A stretch of 64,000 nt of DNA, from contig CP075496.1 in NCBI GenBank assembly GCA_021613535.1, positions 15,066,001-15,130,000 of the forward strand, read 5' to 3'. The notes under the pieces were generated by a model, which searched no databases, was not told the DNA's origin, and worked only from the letters and a program-made list of their open reading frames with translations. Source of the DNA: Adineta vaga. Lineage: Eukaryota > Rotifera. The translations under genes were made by a program, and so were the position numbers. Shown here one piece after another: positions 25,132 to 36,949 of this stretch (position 1 is the first letter of the stretch; each line of letters begins with the position of its first letter).

Positions 25132-26447
25132 CTATTTCTGAATGATTATAGACATCGTGGTAGCTTTTAAGCAAAAGATTTTTATTAAAATGTCAATTAA
25201 AAATTTTTGAACTCGATGATTCAATTGGTCAACGACATAAAGACTTCCTTCACCATCAAATGATAAACTAGCGGGACCAGAAAATTGATTTGACTCACTT
25301 CCTCGTCCATTTCCACCAACAACAATTTCACCTTCTCTTTTTCCTCTGCACCAACGCATTACTCGACGATTACCCGCATCTGTCACATATATTTGATCTA
25401 AATGGTCAACAATCACTCCGTGGGGAGACCATAATTGGTTGAGATTTTCTCCTATTCCATTTCCACCAGCAACAACAATTCCTTCTTTTGCATCTTTTCT
25501 CCATTTCATCACACGATGATTGTCTTGATCTGCTACATAGACAGATTGATCTTCGTCAATAAAGATAAAATTAGGTATATTAAATTGATTAAGTTGATCT
25601 CCTTTTCCGTTGTCACCAGCAACTATTCTTCCATTTTCATCTCCTTCTTTCCATTGTATCACTTCATCCTTCTTATGATCAGAAATATAAATAAATCCAT
25701 TTTTATCCATTGCAACACCATAACAATCAATATCGGAAATAAGAATTTGTGGTTTTATTTGATTTTGGTGAAACCATCGCATTACTCTTCTGTTTCCAAT
25801 GTCACAAATAACCAAAGAATTGTTTTGTTTGTCTAAAACCACATTTAATGGTAAGTTGAACTGACCGTTTTCATTTCCCTGTCCATTTTCACCTGCAATT
25901 ACTTTGCCATTCTTTGAATCAGGTTTCCATGCAACAATACGATTATTAAAAGTATCAGCAATATAAATCGTTTTTTCGTCATTAATAAAGATCCCTAAAG
26001 GGCTGAAAAGCTGGTTTAATTCACTTCCGCGTCCATTTCCTCCAGCTACAGTTATTCCATTTTGTTTCCATTTAAGACTGACTTTATCTTAAATACATGA
26101 CATTTATAGTTGTCAATATTTTGAGAATGAGGATAAGGATGCTACATTTATCATCCGCTAAATTCACTCACTTTTCATTGGTGGACAGTAGTTTTCATGG
26201 ATCATTGCAGTTGGATAACAAAGCGGACGATTATCGCAGTAAGGATGATGAACACATATTGTATTTGATTGAAAACATGAATAGTCTGAAGCATTGCATG
26301 GTAAAAGATGAGAGCATGTTGGCCACAGAAAACCACAAACACCTGTATCATCATCAGCACTTACCATATGAAAACATCCACAGGCATTATTTGTCGAACA
26401 TTTACCATATTGTGTTGTTTTCTCACATATTTCAGATTTCAGTTGAG
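25132..26447 (-). CDS. NHL-repeat beta-propeller protein with Cys-rich N-terminus (first exon unresolved)
   Basis: Exon 26172-26447 encodes CEKTTQYGKCSTNNACGC, LWPTCSHLLPC and CVHHPYC, at least fourteen cysteines in about 90 residues, probably an extracellular disulfide domain. It joins in phase 1 to 25132-26087, which encodes six NHL blades of the form G(I/V).(I/V)D....(I/V)YV(T/A)D..N.RV..W, separated by VVAGGNG.G....QL loops. NHL propellers bind protein or RNA partners; with this N-terminus an extracellular role is more likely. A candidate signal exon at 26548-26594 (MNQYKIQCHIIFIILR-like) ends in phase 2 while the next exon needs phase 1, so either the start is elsewhere or the gene has a small lesion. 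A dead paralogue lies at 59680-60095. Confidence 0.78.
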
Positions 26448-26599
26448 CTATGAAAGTGATAAACTAATATATATATATAATAGAATATGAAATGAATAAA
26501 TGAATGAATGTTAATAAAATCAGTGATCAAAATCAATGGTTATTTACCTGAGAATAATGAAAATGATATGGCACTGAATTTTGTATTGATTCATGGTCG

Positions 26600-28270
26600 C
26601 TTTTGAAATAAGATGAAATGAAGGGAAAAGTATGATTTTATTTCTAAAAGGCAGATAATATCTTAAGTTAATTTAATTGAGATATAACAGATGCATCTAT
26701 TCACATATCAATAATTGGAAATTTGATCTTTCGTTTCATTTCTTCTAATCGCTCTGATTTTATCCTATAGCAAATACAATAAAAAATACAAGATAGCGCT
26801 CGTCTAGGGTGACTCGCTTGTCGCTCGACTGAAGAATTAACAAAAAGGAAATTTTTGATTATTTCTGCTCGAAAGTGGTTAGTTTTGAAAACGAATTTTT
26901 TATCATTTATGGCATATCAATCGATAGACTATTAAACTATCAGTAATTCTAGTTCCTTCCATTCGCGAAGTCTTCTCTGAAAAAATAAAAGGAGTGTTCT
27001 GAGCGTCCTTACATTCCTACAGTATTATTATTATCATATAGTATGATTTTGCTTTCATCATTTCCTTGTGAATATTTGTTGATACTACTGTAATATTTAT
27101 AAAAACTTTAACTTTGTGAATTTCATGATTTAGACAATTGAGATTCTGATATGGATAAGAAAAGTACAGCAATCCTTATGCAACAAGTTGTCAGAGAAAC
27201 AAGTGAACATATGTATAAATTTATAAGCATATTCATAATCGCTATATCGTTGTTTGTACAAGAAATCGAAAGTAGATCTTTCGAATGCTTCCGTGTGTTT
27301 TTCGCACTGATTGGTGTAGTAGGAGGAATTGCATATAATCGATGTCACATCCAATCGCTATCATAAAGAATTATATCTTTTCAAAACCGCGCATTGCGAA
27401 GTGCCACTTCTAGGTTTTAGATCCGCGCCATCAAACAAATCTCAATAACGAACGTCAGCTTCGCGTTAATCAATAAATTCTATCATGATCAATTTGTTAG
27501 CAAAAATCATATTACACTAAGGGTAGGTCTCTCAAATCAACGCTTAGTCTTTCGTCGGTCTCTCTCCCATCGACCACTCATGGCCAATCATTTCTACTGT
27601 TAACTTCAGCATATTAGTTCCTATTCTCCAAATCCTAAAAGAATAATTGAACTTAGCCTCTGCATTATTTCTAAAGTTTATGGTTTTTGTCAACATGGGC
27701 TTGGAAAACCAGAAGGAAAGAGAAAACAATTTCTTGGATATATATGCATAGAATATATTATACGGCGACTCTTCAAAGATCTTTGTCTTTCTTGAATTTT
27801 ACCACAATATTGATCCAAAAGAAGAGTCAACCAAAACGTATGCAGTCACATTTCTTTTACATGTTTCCATCTAAATTCATAAAGTTCCATTCGGTATCAA
27901 TTTTTTTCATTGTACAATGCCAATGTCAAAAACCAAAAAGAAAAGAGAGAGTAGAAGGGAAAAAATATAACTATCGCTGTATATGCCCATGTCACATCTA
28001 TTTCAAAGAAGTGCAACTTTCTCATCATTGCAACTGTTTCGATGAGATCAAAATGATATCTTTCGATTCAAAATAAGACCTACTACCTAAAGACTAATTT
28101 CACAGTTCTACATCTATCAAAAGGGAAACGTTAACCATGAAAATCAATCTTATCCTATGTTTCTGATGTATTCCTTGTGTTCGAGTCCACAGTAAGCTGA
28201 AGTGAACCCTTAACAAACTCAAAACAGAAAACCGATTTTCACTTGAAACGAAATGCGGGAGTGAGATCAT
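26600..28270. other. Intergenic, no convincing gene
   Basis: Several open frames on both strands overlap each other and show no domain. Small GC-richer patches (26795-26830, 27385-27470) may be repeat-derived. This stretch is the left flank of the large transposon. Confidence 0.4.
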
Positions 28271-28777
28271 CTCCCATGTCTTCAAAATCGACCAGGTTTG
28301 GTCGATTAATCGCGATTTTCCAAAATATTAACAATTAATCGCGATTATCCGAAATGTTAACAATTAATCGCGATTGATCGCCGATTTTATAAGCAGAAGT
28401 GATATATCGCGATAGATCGTCGATCATTTTTTGATCAACAAAAAATCGGAATTTCGTAATAAAAGCTCGTCAATTAATCTCGATTGAGCAACAATTTTTA
28501 ATATTTTTACTGAATATCAATAGATCAACGATACATTTAGTTAATTATTTTTTACGTGAAGAAAATCAAATTTAAAATATAAAGTAGACTCTGGGTCGGA
28601 AAACGAACCTCTGAACTAAGTTACCGAACGCCATCTCTTCACGAATATGTTCGTATTATTTTCTGGCTGATTAGTTTCAACCAATAGACAAAGAGAGATG
28701 ATTCTAGAAGTTCTCGTATTCACCGTATGTATTTTCTTTTGTGCGGTATCCTTGTAATATTCATTTCATTTTTGAAA

Positions 28778-31347
28778 ATGTCGAGCATTTTTAATATATA
28801 TTCTAAAAGAGTGCGGCAACAAAAACAAATCAGAAAAACAAAGAAGATCATGCACCACGACACTGCTCATAGGAACCTCGATAGTGATTCAGATTCGACG
28901 ATTGATCAAAAGGATGATATTCATTATCAAGTATTCAACGAAAAGTCACCGACAACAGTGAACATATCTGAAGAAGAAGATTTTGCCCAAGGAGATTATA
29001 TATCAGATGAAGATGAAGATACCAACGCAGATGATAGTGATCCAAGCCAATTAGACGATACACCACCACTATATTCAAAGTCGACTACAAAAACTCGTGA
29101 AGCTGTTCGACGATTAATGACATTTTTTACAAAGTCAAATTTTGACAAACGAAAGATAATCAGAATAATGTGTTTAATAAAATCTATCTTACCTACACCA
29201 AATAATCTTCCAACAACATTTAAACAAATTCTAAAAATATTCGGTAAAACTCCATCATTCATAACGAAATTTTATTGCAATATTTGTTTAACGTTAACAA
29301 CAAAAAAACGTGAACAACATTATTGTAGCAATTCACTTTGTAAACTATTTTGTACACAATTATCGAGACGACAATTAACTGAAGTTGTAACAATGAACAT
29401 AAGAGAAAAATTACAATCAGTCGTTCAACGAAATTTTTCTTTATTTCTCGAACATAAAGAACTTTTTCCAGCTTTCGATATCTCAAGCGGTTCTCGATAT
29501 CAATCAATAACAAAAGATATTCTTCATCCAATTACATTAAATATACATACAGACGGTGCACCGATGGTTCGATCAACGAAGTCCTCATTGTGGCCGTGTT
29601 TTGGTTCAATTGTGGAATTGCCACCACCAGTACGCGAATATCAATCGAATATTTTAATATTGGGATTGTGGGTATCATGTATCAAACCTGATGTTAACCT
29701 TTTTCTGGAAGACATCATCGAGCAATTAACAGAATTATCAGAAAATGGTACAAGTATTTTTGTTAATGAATATGAGTTTAAAATCCACGTCACAGCACAG
29801 ATGTTCGTATCGGACTTGCCGGCAAAATCTTTATTTTTAAAAACAATTCACTTTAATGGATATTACGCCTGTACCAATTGTATTACGGAAGGTAATTGTT
29901 TTTGTTTGTTCTTTTTTTCGCCTTAATATTAAATAATATGCGTTTTGCTTTACTTTCCATTATTTTTTCTTTGTATAGGTACTGTGTATACGAAGCAAGT
30001 GTTTTATCCTTATGAAAAAAACAGTTATGAATCAAGAACACATGAACAATTTTTAGCAACAGCAAACGAAGTCGAAATTAACTTAACACGTGGTCACGGT
30101 CGTTTTAAACCAATTCATGGTATCAAAGGTTTATCATTATTACTGAAAATTTTGCGTTATCCTGTTGATGTTGTTTACGATTATATGCACCTGGTGTGCT
30201 TGAATCATGGACCATCATTGATTAAGCATTTCATCGAAATTTTATCCAATGAACATCTCAGTAAAATTGATTCAATTTTATCATCCATTCATTTGCCACA
30301 TGATGTTAATGTCAAATATAATTATTCAATATTATCAATTAATGATTGGAAAGCAAAAAATAATCGGTTATTTATATTGAATTTAGGTCTACCTATACTT
30401 GCACAATTTTTACCAACTTTATATGTATCTCATTTTGCCATTTATTGTATGTTTGTCACAATTGTTCATTGTCCAACATCAATAGACGAAATTCAATTAG
30501 CTGAAAAATTAATTCATTATTATTGCAAAACAGCGCCGCAAGTATATGACAAAAAGATTGAATTGTATTCCTTACATGCTCATTTGCATCTACCAGCACA
30601 AGTACTTCGTAAGTAAGAACATTCATTTCCAACTTGCCCTGATGTTTTTAAATGTTCCGAATGTAAGAACTATCACATATTGTTTTTTTGTTTGTTTGAG
30701 ATCATGGTGCACTCGCTTTTACATCCGCTTTCTGTTTCGAATCAGCAATTTATCATATTAAAAACATGTCTCATGGAACAAGAGATCTTGCATCGCAAAT
30801 TGCTTACTCTTACGATATACAATCAATTATACTACTGGAAAAGTTAGAGGTATCAATGCCATCACTGGTAAACGAAATACAATTTGATAATGAACTGATG
30901 ATGGCTTATCGTGATATATTAAGAAAAAGGTTAATTGATTTACGACAAAATATTAGTGATACAAAATTATATCTACGTTTTAAAAACAATTTTCAAACAT
31001 ATCATTCATTACTGTATGCTAAACGATTTACGTGCAATAGTTATTTAGTGTCGTACAAAGACAATCTTCAGCATATTCAGTATGGTAATATTATTCTTTT
31101 TTATGTTCTCAACAAAGTATATTATTTATTAATACAACAATATCATCGAGCTGATGTTAAAATTTCTAATTATCTTGAAATACCTGATGAATTAAAACAG
31201 ACAGTCGATACAATTTATCCTGTTTGCTTCTTAAGTGATAGTTATGCTATTATTCCTGTTCGTAGTATTGCAAAGAAATGTGTGTCGATACCTTTTCAAC
31301 AATATCAATGTATCAGTGAAATACGTGTAAACTCTGAGCATGATTGA
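28778..31347 (+). CDS. TNP2/CACTA-related transposase, 796 aa, intact
   Basis: Exons 28778-29891, 29979-30608 and 30701-31347 join in phase 1 at both introns and are open throughout. The N-terminus is basic then acidic (DSDSDSTIDQ, EDEDTNADDSD). A Cys/His cluster follows (FYCNICLTL, HYCSNSLC), a likely zinc-binding module. The core has NIHTDGAPMVRS.KSSLWP, then PPPVREYQSNILILGLW, DLPAKSLFL, FNGYYACTNCITEG, and YDYMHLVCLNHG; the DG and DYMH aspartates are the likely catalytic ones. The C-terminal part HGALAFTSAFCFES and SHGTRDLASQI matches the conserved end of this family. Start: an in-frame ATG lies at 28727, but the intervening 17 residues are hydrophobic and a GTATGT overlaps it, so I prefer 28778. 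It should be a nuclear DDE-type cut-and-paste enzyme. Confidence 0.8.
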
Positions 31348-31551
31348 ATATCATTTCTACTTCTATATAATTGTCAATATACGAACATCAGCGTTCTTGT
31401 CCGTATAATGAGCCGTATTATAATTAGTTTTGTCTTTGTTATTAAAACTGAATGATTTCTTTTCTATTAAAATTCGTGCTGGGTATATACAAAAAGGTTC
31501 TCTTCTGTTACTAATTACTGTTTACGAGTTGTACTTCTCTTTATGCTCTAG

Positions 31552-33511
31552 ATGACTTCGAAAACAGATAATAATCAACGATCAGGTCAAACACAACGTC
31601 TCTTGAAAGAAAACAAAACTTATTCGTGTATCGTTTATCTTAATGAACCATGTAAATATAGCATTATTGATATAAAACGATTGACAGATATCGATAAACG
31701 TGGTCATTGTGTTATCAAAGAACTTGGCAGATCATATAATGTTCATGTAGAACAAACAGGTAGCTTCATATTTGTCACACTAATACAAATTATATTATAT
31801 TTCTATTCATATTATAGGTACTCAGGAATCTATGGAAAGATATGGTTATTTGTTAGAGAAAGCAATGCAATATCAGATGCACGAAAAGATCCCATCTGAT
31901 AGTGAGAAATGGCTAGAAAAACAACAGAAATCAAATGACACAAAATCTTCAGCAACATCAGTAATACCGACTACAAAATCTTCAGCAAAATCAACAAAAA
32001 CAACTGCAAAATCATCAAACAAACAACAAGAACATAGTAAACATTTGCTATTATTAGAAGAATGCAATTTTTGGTTTTATAGACCATCATTCGACACCAA
32101 AGGATTTTTCACTTAAAAAGGTTGCGTTTGGTTTGTATTTTATCACAAAAATTGGTCCAGTACCTACTGTAACTTTTTCTGTTAATAGGTGAAACACCAT
32201 CCTCATCATTCTCTTCTCAATCTGATTCACATAGTAGTACCCGACGCTCAGGCAAATTTAGTCAAGGTTACGAATATGTTTTTCTTTAGTAAAGTATTTA
32301 CTTTCTTGTATTTTTAGAGCAGGAAATCGGTCGTGATTCTTCATGTTCGAATGATGACGATGAAGAAGATGCCGATCCTAAACTAATAACGAATATTGAT
32401 GAAGATGATTTGCTGCAGAATGAACCAATGAAGTTGACACCATTGCCATCACGTACAACATCGAAAAAACGTCCTTCAAATTCACAAATACAAACACCAG
32501 TTGCAAAACGTTTACGTTTTACAACTGATGATGAGAACCAACAAGATGATGATGAACAGCTGGATTTGCAGCAATTGTTAAATTACTTGAAACAAGTTCA
32601 TGCTAATGTAGCAAAGTTGCAAAAGCAACAAGAGCTTTTAAGAATCACCGTAGAGCGACAAAGCAAATCTTTAAACTTGTTGTACATCAATCAAAAAAAA
32701 ATAGCGAAAAGTTTAACTCGTCGTAAAGTAAGGGTGTGGGTGTGGGTGTATTTTTTAACATTAAATAATGTTTCACTCTAGATTCCAGTTGTGCTAGAAG
32801 ATGAGGATGAAAGCACAGTTACTACGCAACAAGACTCAGCTGATCTTTCATCGGTAAGTGTTTGATCTTAAAGTCATAAAATGAAGTTTACTCGCTAAAT
32901 AAAAATCTTTTTCTTTACACATTTTTCCGATTTTAGTCGTACACTAGACGTGATGGTATTGTTGTTGAGCTACTGAGAATACCTGGTACAAAAGAAAATT
33001 CAGTTAAATATGCTTTAAAAGCAATTGATTGCTTATTTATTGATAAAGAAGATTTACAGAAAGTTAATGTACGAAAACTCGATGAGGATCCAAGAATTCA
33101 AGCAATATATAGTGCGTGGCTTTTGATAATATAAAAGAATATGTTTTTCACCCCTTTTTATGTTCTTTTCTATATTATAGATGCAATTAAAATAAAATTC
33201 CGATTCTCTTTTGAAGAAATGTCGTCTATTTGGCCTCCCGTTCATGATTCCATTCTGAGCAAACGACGTAATCAAAAACGAATATTATTAACGAAAAAAG
33301 TGTTAAGTAGGACAAGATTAAAATCTTATTCTTTTTTAATTTGGATGACTTCCTTTTCATTATTTTTCTAGATGAATCTAATGGAAATTATTCGTTGTCG
33401 ACTTCTATTAATAGCAACAGTGAACAAGCAGATGATAATAGCACCGATTTACCAGGTGAAGAAATTTGTGAACAAACAAATGACATGATCGATGAAATTC
33501 CAGATAATTAA
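31552..33511 (+). pseudogene. Transposon accessory gene: coiled-coil and BEN-like domain, one in-frame stop
   Basis: Eight exons (31552-31759, 31818-32120, 32189-32266, 32318-32727, 32782-32853, 32937-33111, 33181-33306, 33372-33511) sum to 504 codons with all phases matching. Exon 2 has Lys/Ser/Thr-rich text; exon 4 has an acidic stretch, a nuclear-signal-like PVAKRLRF and a heptad-like helix (LLNYLKQVHANVAKLQKQ). Exons 6-7 read ENSVKYALKAIDCLF, DEDPRIQAIYNAIK and SILSKRRNQKR, the layout of a BEN-type DNA-binding domain. A TAA at 32114-32116, two codons before the exon 2 donor, breaks the frame, unless that donor (a weak GTTGCG) is wrong. Intron 4 (32728-32781) starts with telomere-like repeats. 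Such second proteins may guide or assist the transposase. Confidence 0.6.
32728..32752. repeat. Telomere-like tract forming the 5' end of an intron
   Basis: The donor GTAAG runs directly into GGTGTGGGTGTGGGTG inside the intron of the BEN-like gene. Only one arm is present, so it is not a foldback. Confidence 0.7.
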
Positions 33512-34021
33512 TATAATAAACAACCAGATGATATTGACGAGGAAAGCGAGCAATATAATTGAATTATAAATTAACTTATGTTGTTCATTTCTCGACTTAA
33601 ACTCTTGTTGTTCGCTCATTCATTATTCATTATTTAGAAATTATCTGTATACTTTTATAAGCTCTTCTATGTTTTTATGTTTATTTCAGTCCCTTTTATT
33701 TGGTTTTTATTGTATGTCAGAAAGAATAATCGTTCTACAAGGAAGAAACATGTTTTTCGAGTGCTCAAAATGGCTTCTGCGAATTTACAATAGTTGAGAA
33801 CTAACAAAAATATATTAAAAACTGAGGAAAGTAGCTTGAATAAGTTACTCGGAATAATAAGCGAAAAATCGCATATGGATCGCGATTTGTGCAAAAATCG
33901 CCAAAAAAATCGAGAAAAATCGTTATTTTGGGCGATTTTACACGCGATAGATCTCACAAGCTATCGGCATGGTATATCGCGGTAAATCGTCGATTTTGAG
34001 GCGATTCGGGTGACATGGGAG

Positions 34022-34925
34022 GCAATCTGAGAATTTTGACGACGAGCAAAGTGGTTCAGAAATAGAAAATGATGAAATTGATTTAGAAGATCTTAAATTA
34101 CCAGAAGATTCTACACGAAAAAGCTCATACACTTCCGAGTCCTCGATGATCTGGCCGTCAATTTCGTCTACTTCAACAAAAATAAAATCTTTCAGTGATA
34201 ATATCGAGAAATTTGGACCAACCAAGCTCACTGAAAATATTCTACCTGTCAAAGACGCATTTATTTGTCTTATGTCGGAAAAATCCTACATTAAATTTTG
34301 ATTTATTCAAATATCGAATATGATCGAAACACTGAATTAGGCGAAAAAGAAGAAATAACAATGATAGAATTGAAAGCTTCTATTGGACTATTATTGCTTG
34401 CTGGTTTATTAGGAAGATCAAAGGGAGATTTACCATCCTTATGGAGAACAAGTCCTTTGCAATCTCCAATATTCAAAGCTCCTATTTCAGAAAACTGTTG
34501 TGACAAAATTATTTCTTGTCTAAGATTTGATGATAAAAATATACAAGGGAAGAGAAAAGCAAGCAGATAAATTTGCAGCAATTGGTGAAATTTGATCAGA
34601 TTTTCAAGATAAATTAAAAACATGTTATACGCCGGGACTTGATCTTACCGTCGATAAACAATTACTAGGATTTCGGAGAAAATGTTCATTTCATCAATTT
34701 ATTCCTAAGAAAGCTGACAAATATAGATTCAAATTCTGGCTATGTGCTAAGGCAGAGTCGCGTTATGTGTTGAATAGATTTCCTTACATTGGACGGCAGC
34801 CAGGTCAAGAAAAACAAACACACATAGGTGAAAGTGTAGTTTTAGAATTGCTCAAGCCATTTTATGGTTCAAACAGAAATGTTACAATGGATAATTTCTT
34901 TGCGAGTGTACCATTGTGTGCATGA
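34022..34925 (+). pseudogene. piggyBac-type transposase, truncated at both ends and frameshifted
   Basis: Reads in shifting frames: acidic N-terminal text (SENFDDEQSGSEIENDEIDL), ELKASIGLLLLAGLLG, LPSLWRTSP, ISCLRFDD, then YTPGLDLTVDKQLLGFR (first catalytic Asp region), KADKYRFKFWLCAK, and VTMDNFFASVPLC (second Asp region, DNFF). It stops in a TGA-containing frame straight after, so the last third, including the third catalytic Asp, is missing. At least two frame changes and several stops lie between. It begins exactly at the right end of the large transposon, consistent with that element having inserted into or beside it; I could not find the matching N-terminus on the left side. Confidence 0.8.
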
Positions 34926-35904
34926 TCTGTCCTTTGTTTATTTATATGCAAGTTCGAATAGAATAAACAACCGACTAGTACATAGACACGAAAGAGAATG
35001 AATACGGAAAAGTAAAGACAGAACGAAAGAAATAGATAGATATGATCTTAGTGTATGTATACACAGATCGCAACAACGTTGTCTTTACTTAACACAGGAG
35101 AAAATCGGATAGTTTAATTGGTAGGATAGCCGATCTCCCTTAGCAAAAAAGACGAAATCATGATCACGGTAGCTATACTCACCCACACCCTTACACACAC
35201 TCTCAATGGTTTATATCTAAACTTACGAGATATGAAGAAGTTAGTTTTGAGAATATCGAAGTTTTTCATATTTGTACAAGAATTTGATGTTTACATATGT
35301 TAACCTTGGTTCATATGCTGCTTCGTATAAACAGTGGGATAAATATCAAAGAATTCGAGTATAGTAATTTCGCGAATATGAAGTTTTAACAAAACTATTA
35401 AAAATAACGTAGCCACAAGATTTACAATTAGATTTTTGTATTTCGAGATTAATTTATTTTATTGTTTTACTTTTTCTCCTCCGTTATACATTGTACTTAA
35501 GTATAACAATGTTATGCGAACAAGAAAATAAAACGAGATATTATTTTGAATATAACCATGTTTTTCATTGTGATTAAATCCCGACGCAACTGCGTAAAAA
35601 GACGCGCATTTTTATCTACTTGTTTTGATGATTGGATATAAAACAGAGAAAAACTTGCTTTATGGTAATAAATTGATTGACGGCTTAAATATTTACCTAT
35701 TGATGTACAGAGAGGAATATTCTTCGAGTATTAGTGAATGCTTCTTTATCATTATGTTTCGATCCATCGCACTCAAGTATAAATATATGTAAATATACGT
35801 GTGTTCACATTATTTGAAATAAATACGATTACGGTAAGTAAGAAAAGAAGAATATATTCATTATCAATGAATAAATATTTTATTTTTCATATGTAGATTT
35901 TATT
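34926..35904. other. Unassigned region with a telomere-like tract
   Basis: No gene. 34918-35100 has a TG...CA-like layout and ends in CTTAACACA before GGATAGTTTAATTGGTAGG, which recalls a tRNA-like or primer-site sequence, so a solo LTR is possible but unproven (no target duplication found). 35182-35208 is a single C-rich arm, CACCCACACCCTTACACACAC. Confidence 0.3.
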
Positions 35905-36637
35905 ATGATGCAAATAACTGTATTTTTATTCATATTTATCTTATCTTTATCAATAAAATGTACAACAAGTGCTTATCATGATGATGAAGAAAGATCATAT
36001 GCCTTAAGAGATCTATTCATGGATCTTTTAGAAGAAAAACGATATAATTCTGATGATAGTGATGAATTATTCAATAAAAGAGGTATAAATTAATTTTAAA
36101 TAAGAAAAGTATTTTATTTATTTTTTGAAAAGCTGCTGATACTGGTTGTCAAGATACATGTAATTGGTATAATGGTTACAAACGTGCTAATAACGGGAAA
36201 GGTTGGACTTGTTTTGAATATACAACGGTTGGTCCAGATCGAAGCGGTGCACCATGGTGTAAAGATGGAGCTGTTACAAAAGGTTCTGAATGGACATTAG
36301 GTGCTAAATATAATTATCCAGAAAAAAATTGTTGCGCCTGTGGAAAAGGTAAATTAAATTTATTCTTTTTCTCTATTCAAAAAGTTTCAAATCAATATAT
36401 CTGTTGTTTTCTTTTCTAGGTAAATGTCAAGATACACCTAATTGGTATAATGGTTACAAACATGCTAATAATGGAAAAGGTTGGACTTGTTCAGAGTATG
36501 CAACGGTTGGTCCAGATAGAAGCGGTGCACCATGGTGTAAAGATGGAGCTGTTACAAAAGGTTCTGAATGGACATTAGGTGCTAAATATAATTATCCAGA
36601 AAAAAATTGTTGTGTTTGTGGAAAACCATCAAATTAA
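35905..36637 (+). CDS. Secreted protein with two near-identical Cys-rich domains, 203 aa
   Basis: Exons 35905-36082, 36133-36348 and 36420-36637 join in phase 1. Exon 1 encodes a signal peptide (MMQITVFLFIFILSLSIKCTTS) and an acidic propeptide-like segment ending in NKR, a possible dibasic processing site at the exon junction. Exons 2 and 3 each encode the same domain of about 70 residues: CQDT..NWYNGYK.ANNGKGWTC, GPDRSGAPWCKDG and NYPEKNCC.CGK, with six cysteines. The two copies differ at only a few positions even in DNA. Fold probably a small disulfide-rich extracellular module; no characterised family is recognised. Confidence 0.8.
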
Positions 36638-36949
36638 TATTCAAATTTGATTTTTTTTTTCGTTCTTTTACTTATTCTATTTTAGTTTGATTTTTATTTT
36701 CATTCATTCAATTATTTCATTAACACATCTTTTTTAACAAAAATCATTATACTAAATATGAAAGTAGTTTGTTTTTGTTAGGTAGAAATAAAATAACAAT
36801 TTAATATTTATATAATTTTGTTACTAACAATCCATTTATTCCCTTTTCTGAAAGAACGGATTATAGGCGCGCTAAAAAACGTTAAAGTTTGTTTGTCCAA
36901 GCCAATCAGGTGAAAGCAGCTTATAAATCGATGAAAACCTACCCCGAGT
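36638..36949. other. 3' flank of the Cys-rich gene
   Basis: Poly-T at 36648-36660 then AT-rich DNA; nothing else seen before the diverged tandem units. Confidence 0.4.

Larger units (their letters stand above)
28271..34021 (+). mobile_element. 5.75-kb two-gene DNA transposon with ATCGCGAT-rich subterminal ends
   Basis: Both ends carry CTCCCATGTC (28271-28280, and inverted GACATGGGAG at 34012-34021) followed by an inverted TCAAAATCGAC block; the right end has an extra 11-12 bp between them. Inside each end are clusters of ATCGCGAT-like palindromes (28305-28420 and 33860-33990), typical of transposase-binding subterminal repeats. Between them lie two co-oriented spliced genes, a transposase (28778-31347) and a coiled-coil/BEN-like protein (31552-33511). 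I cannot identify a target-site duplication, so exact borders are provisional. The superfamily is judged from the transposase (CACTA/TNP2-related, CMC or KDZ side). Confidence 0.75.

Noticed and set aside
27130-27366. Overlapping frames on both strands near 27130-27366
   Set aside because: Mutually overlapping, no domain, no splice partners; cannot choose either.
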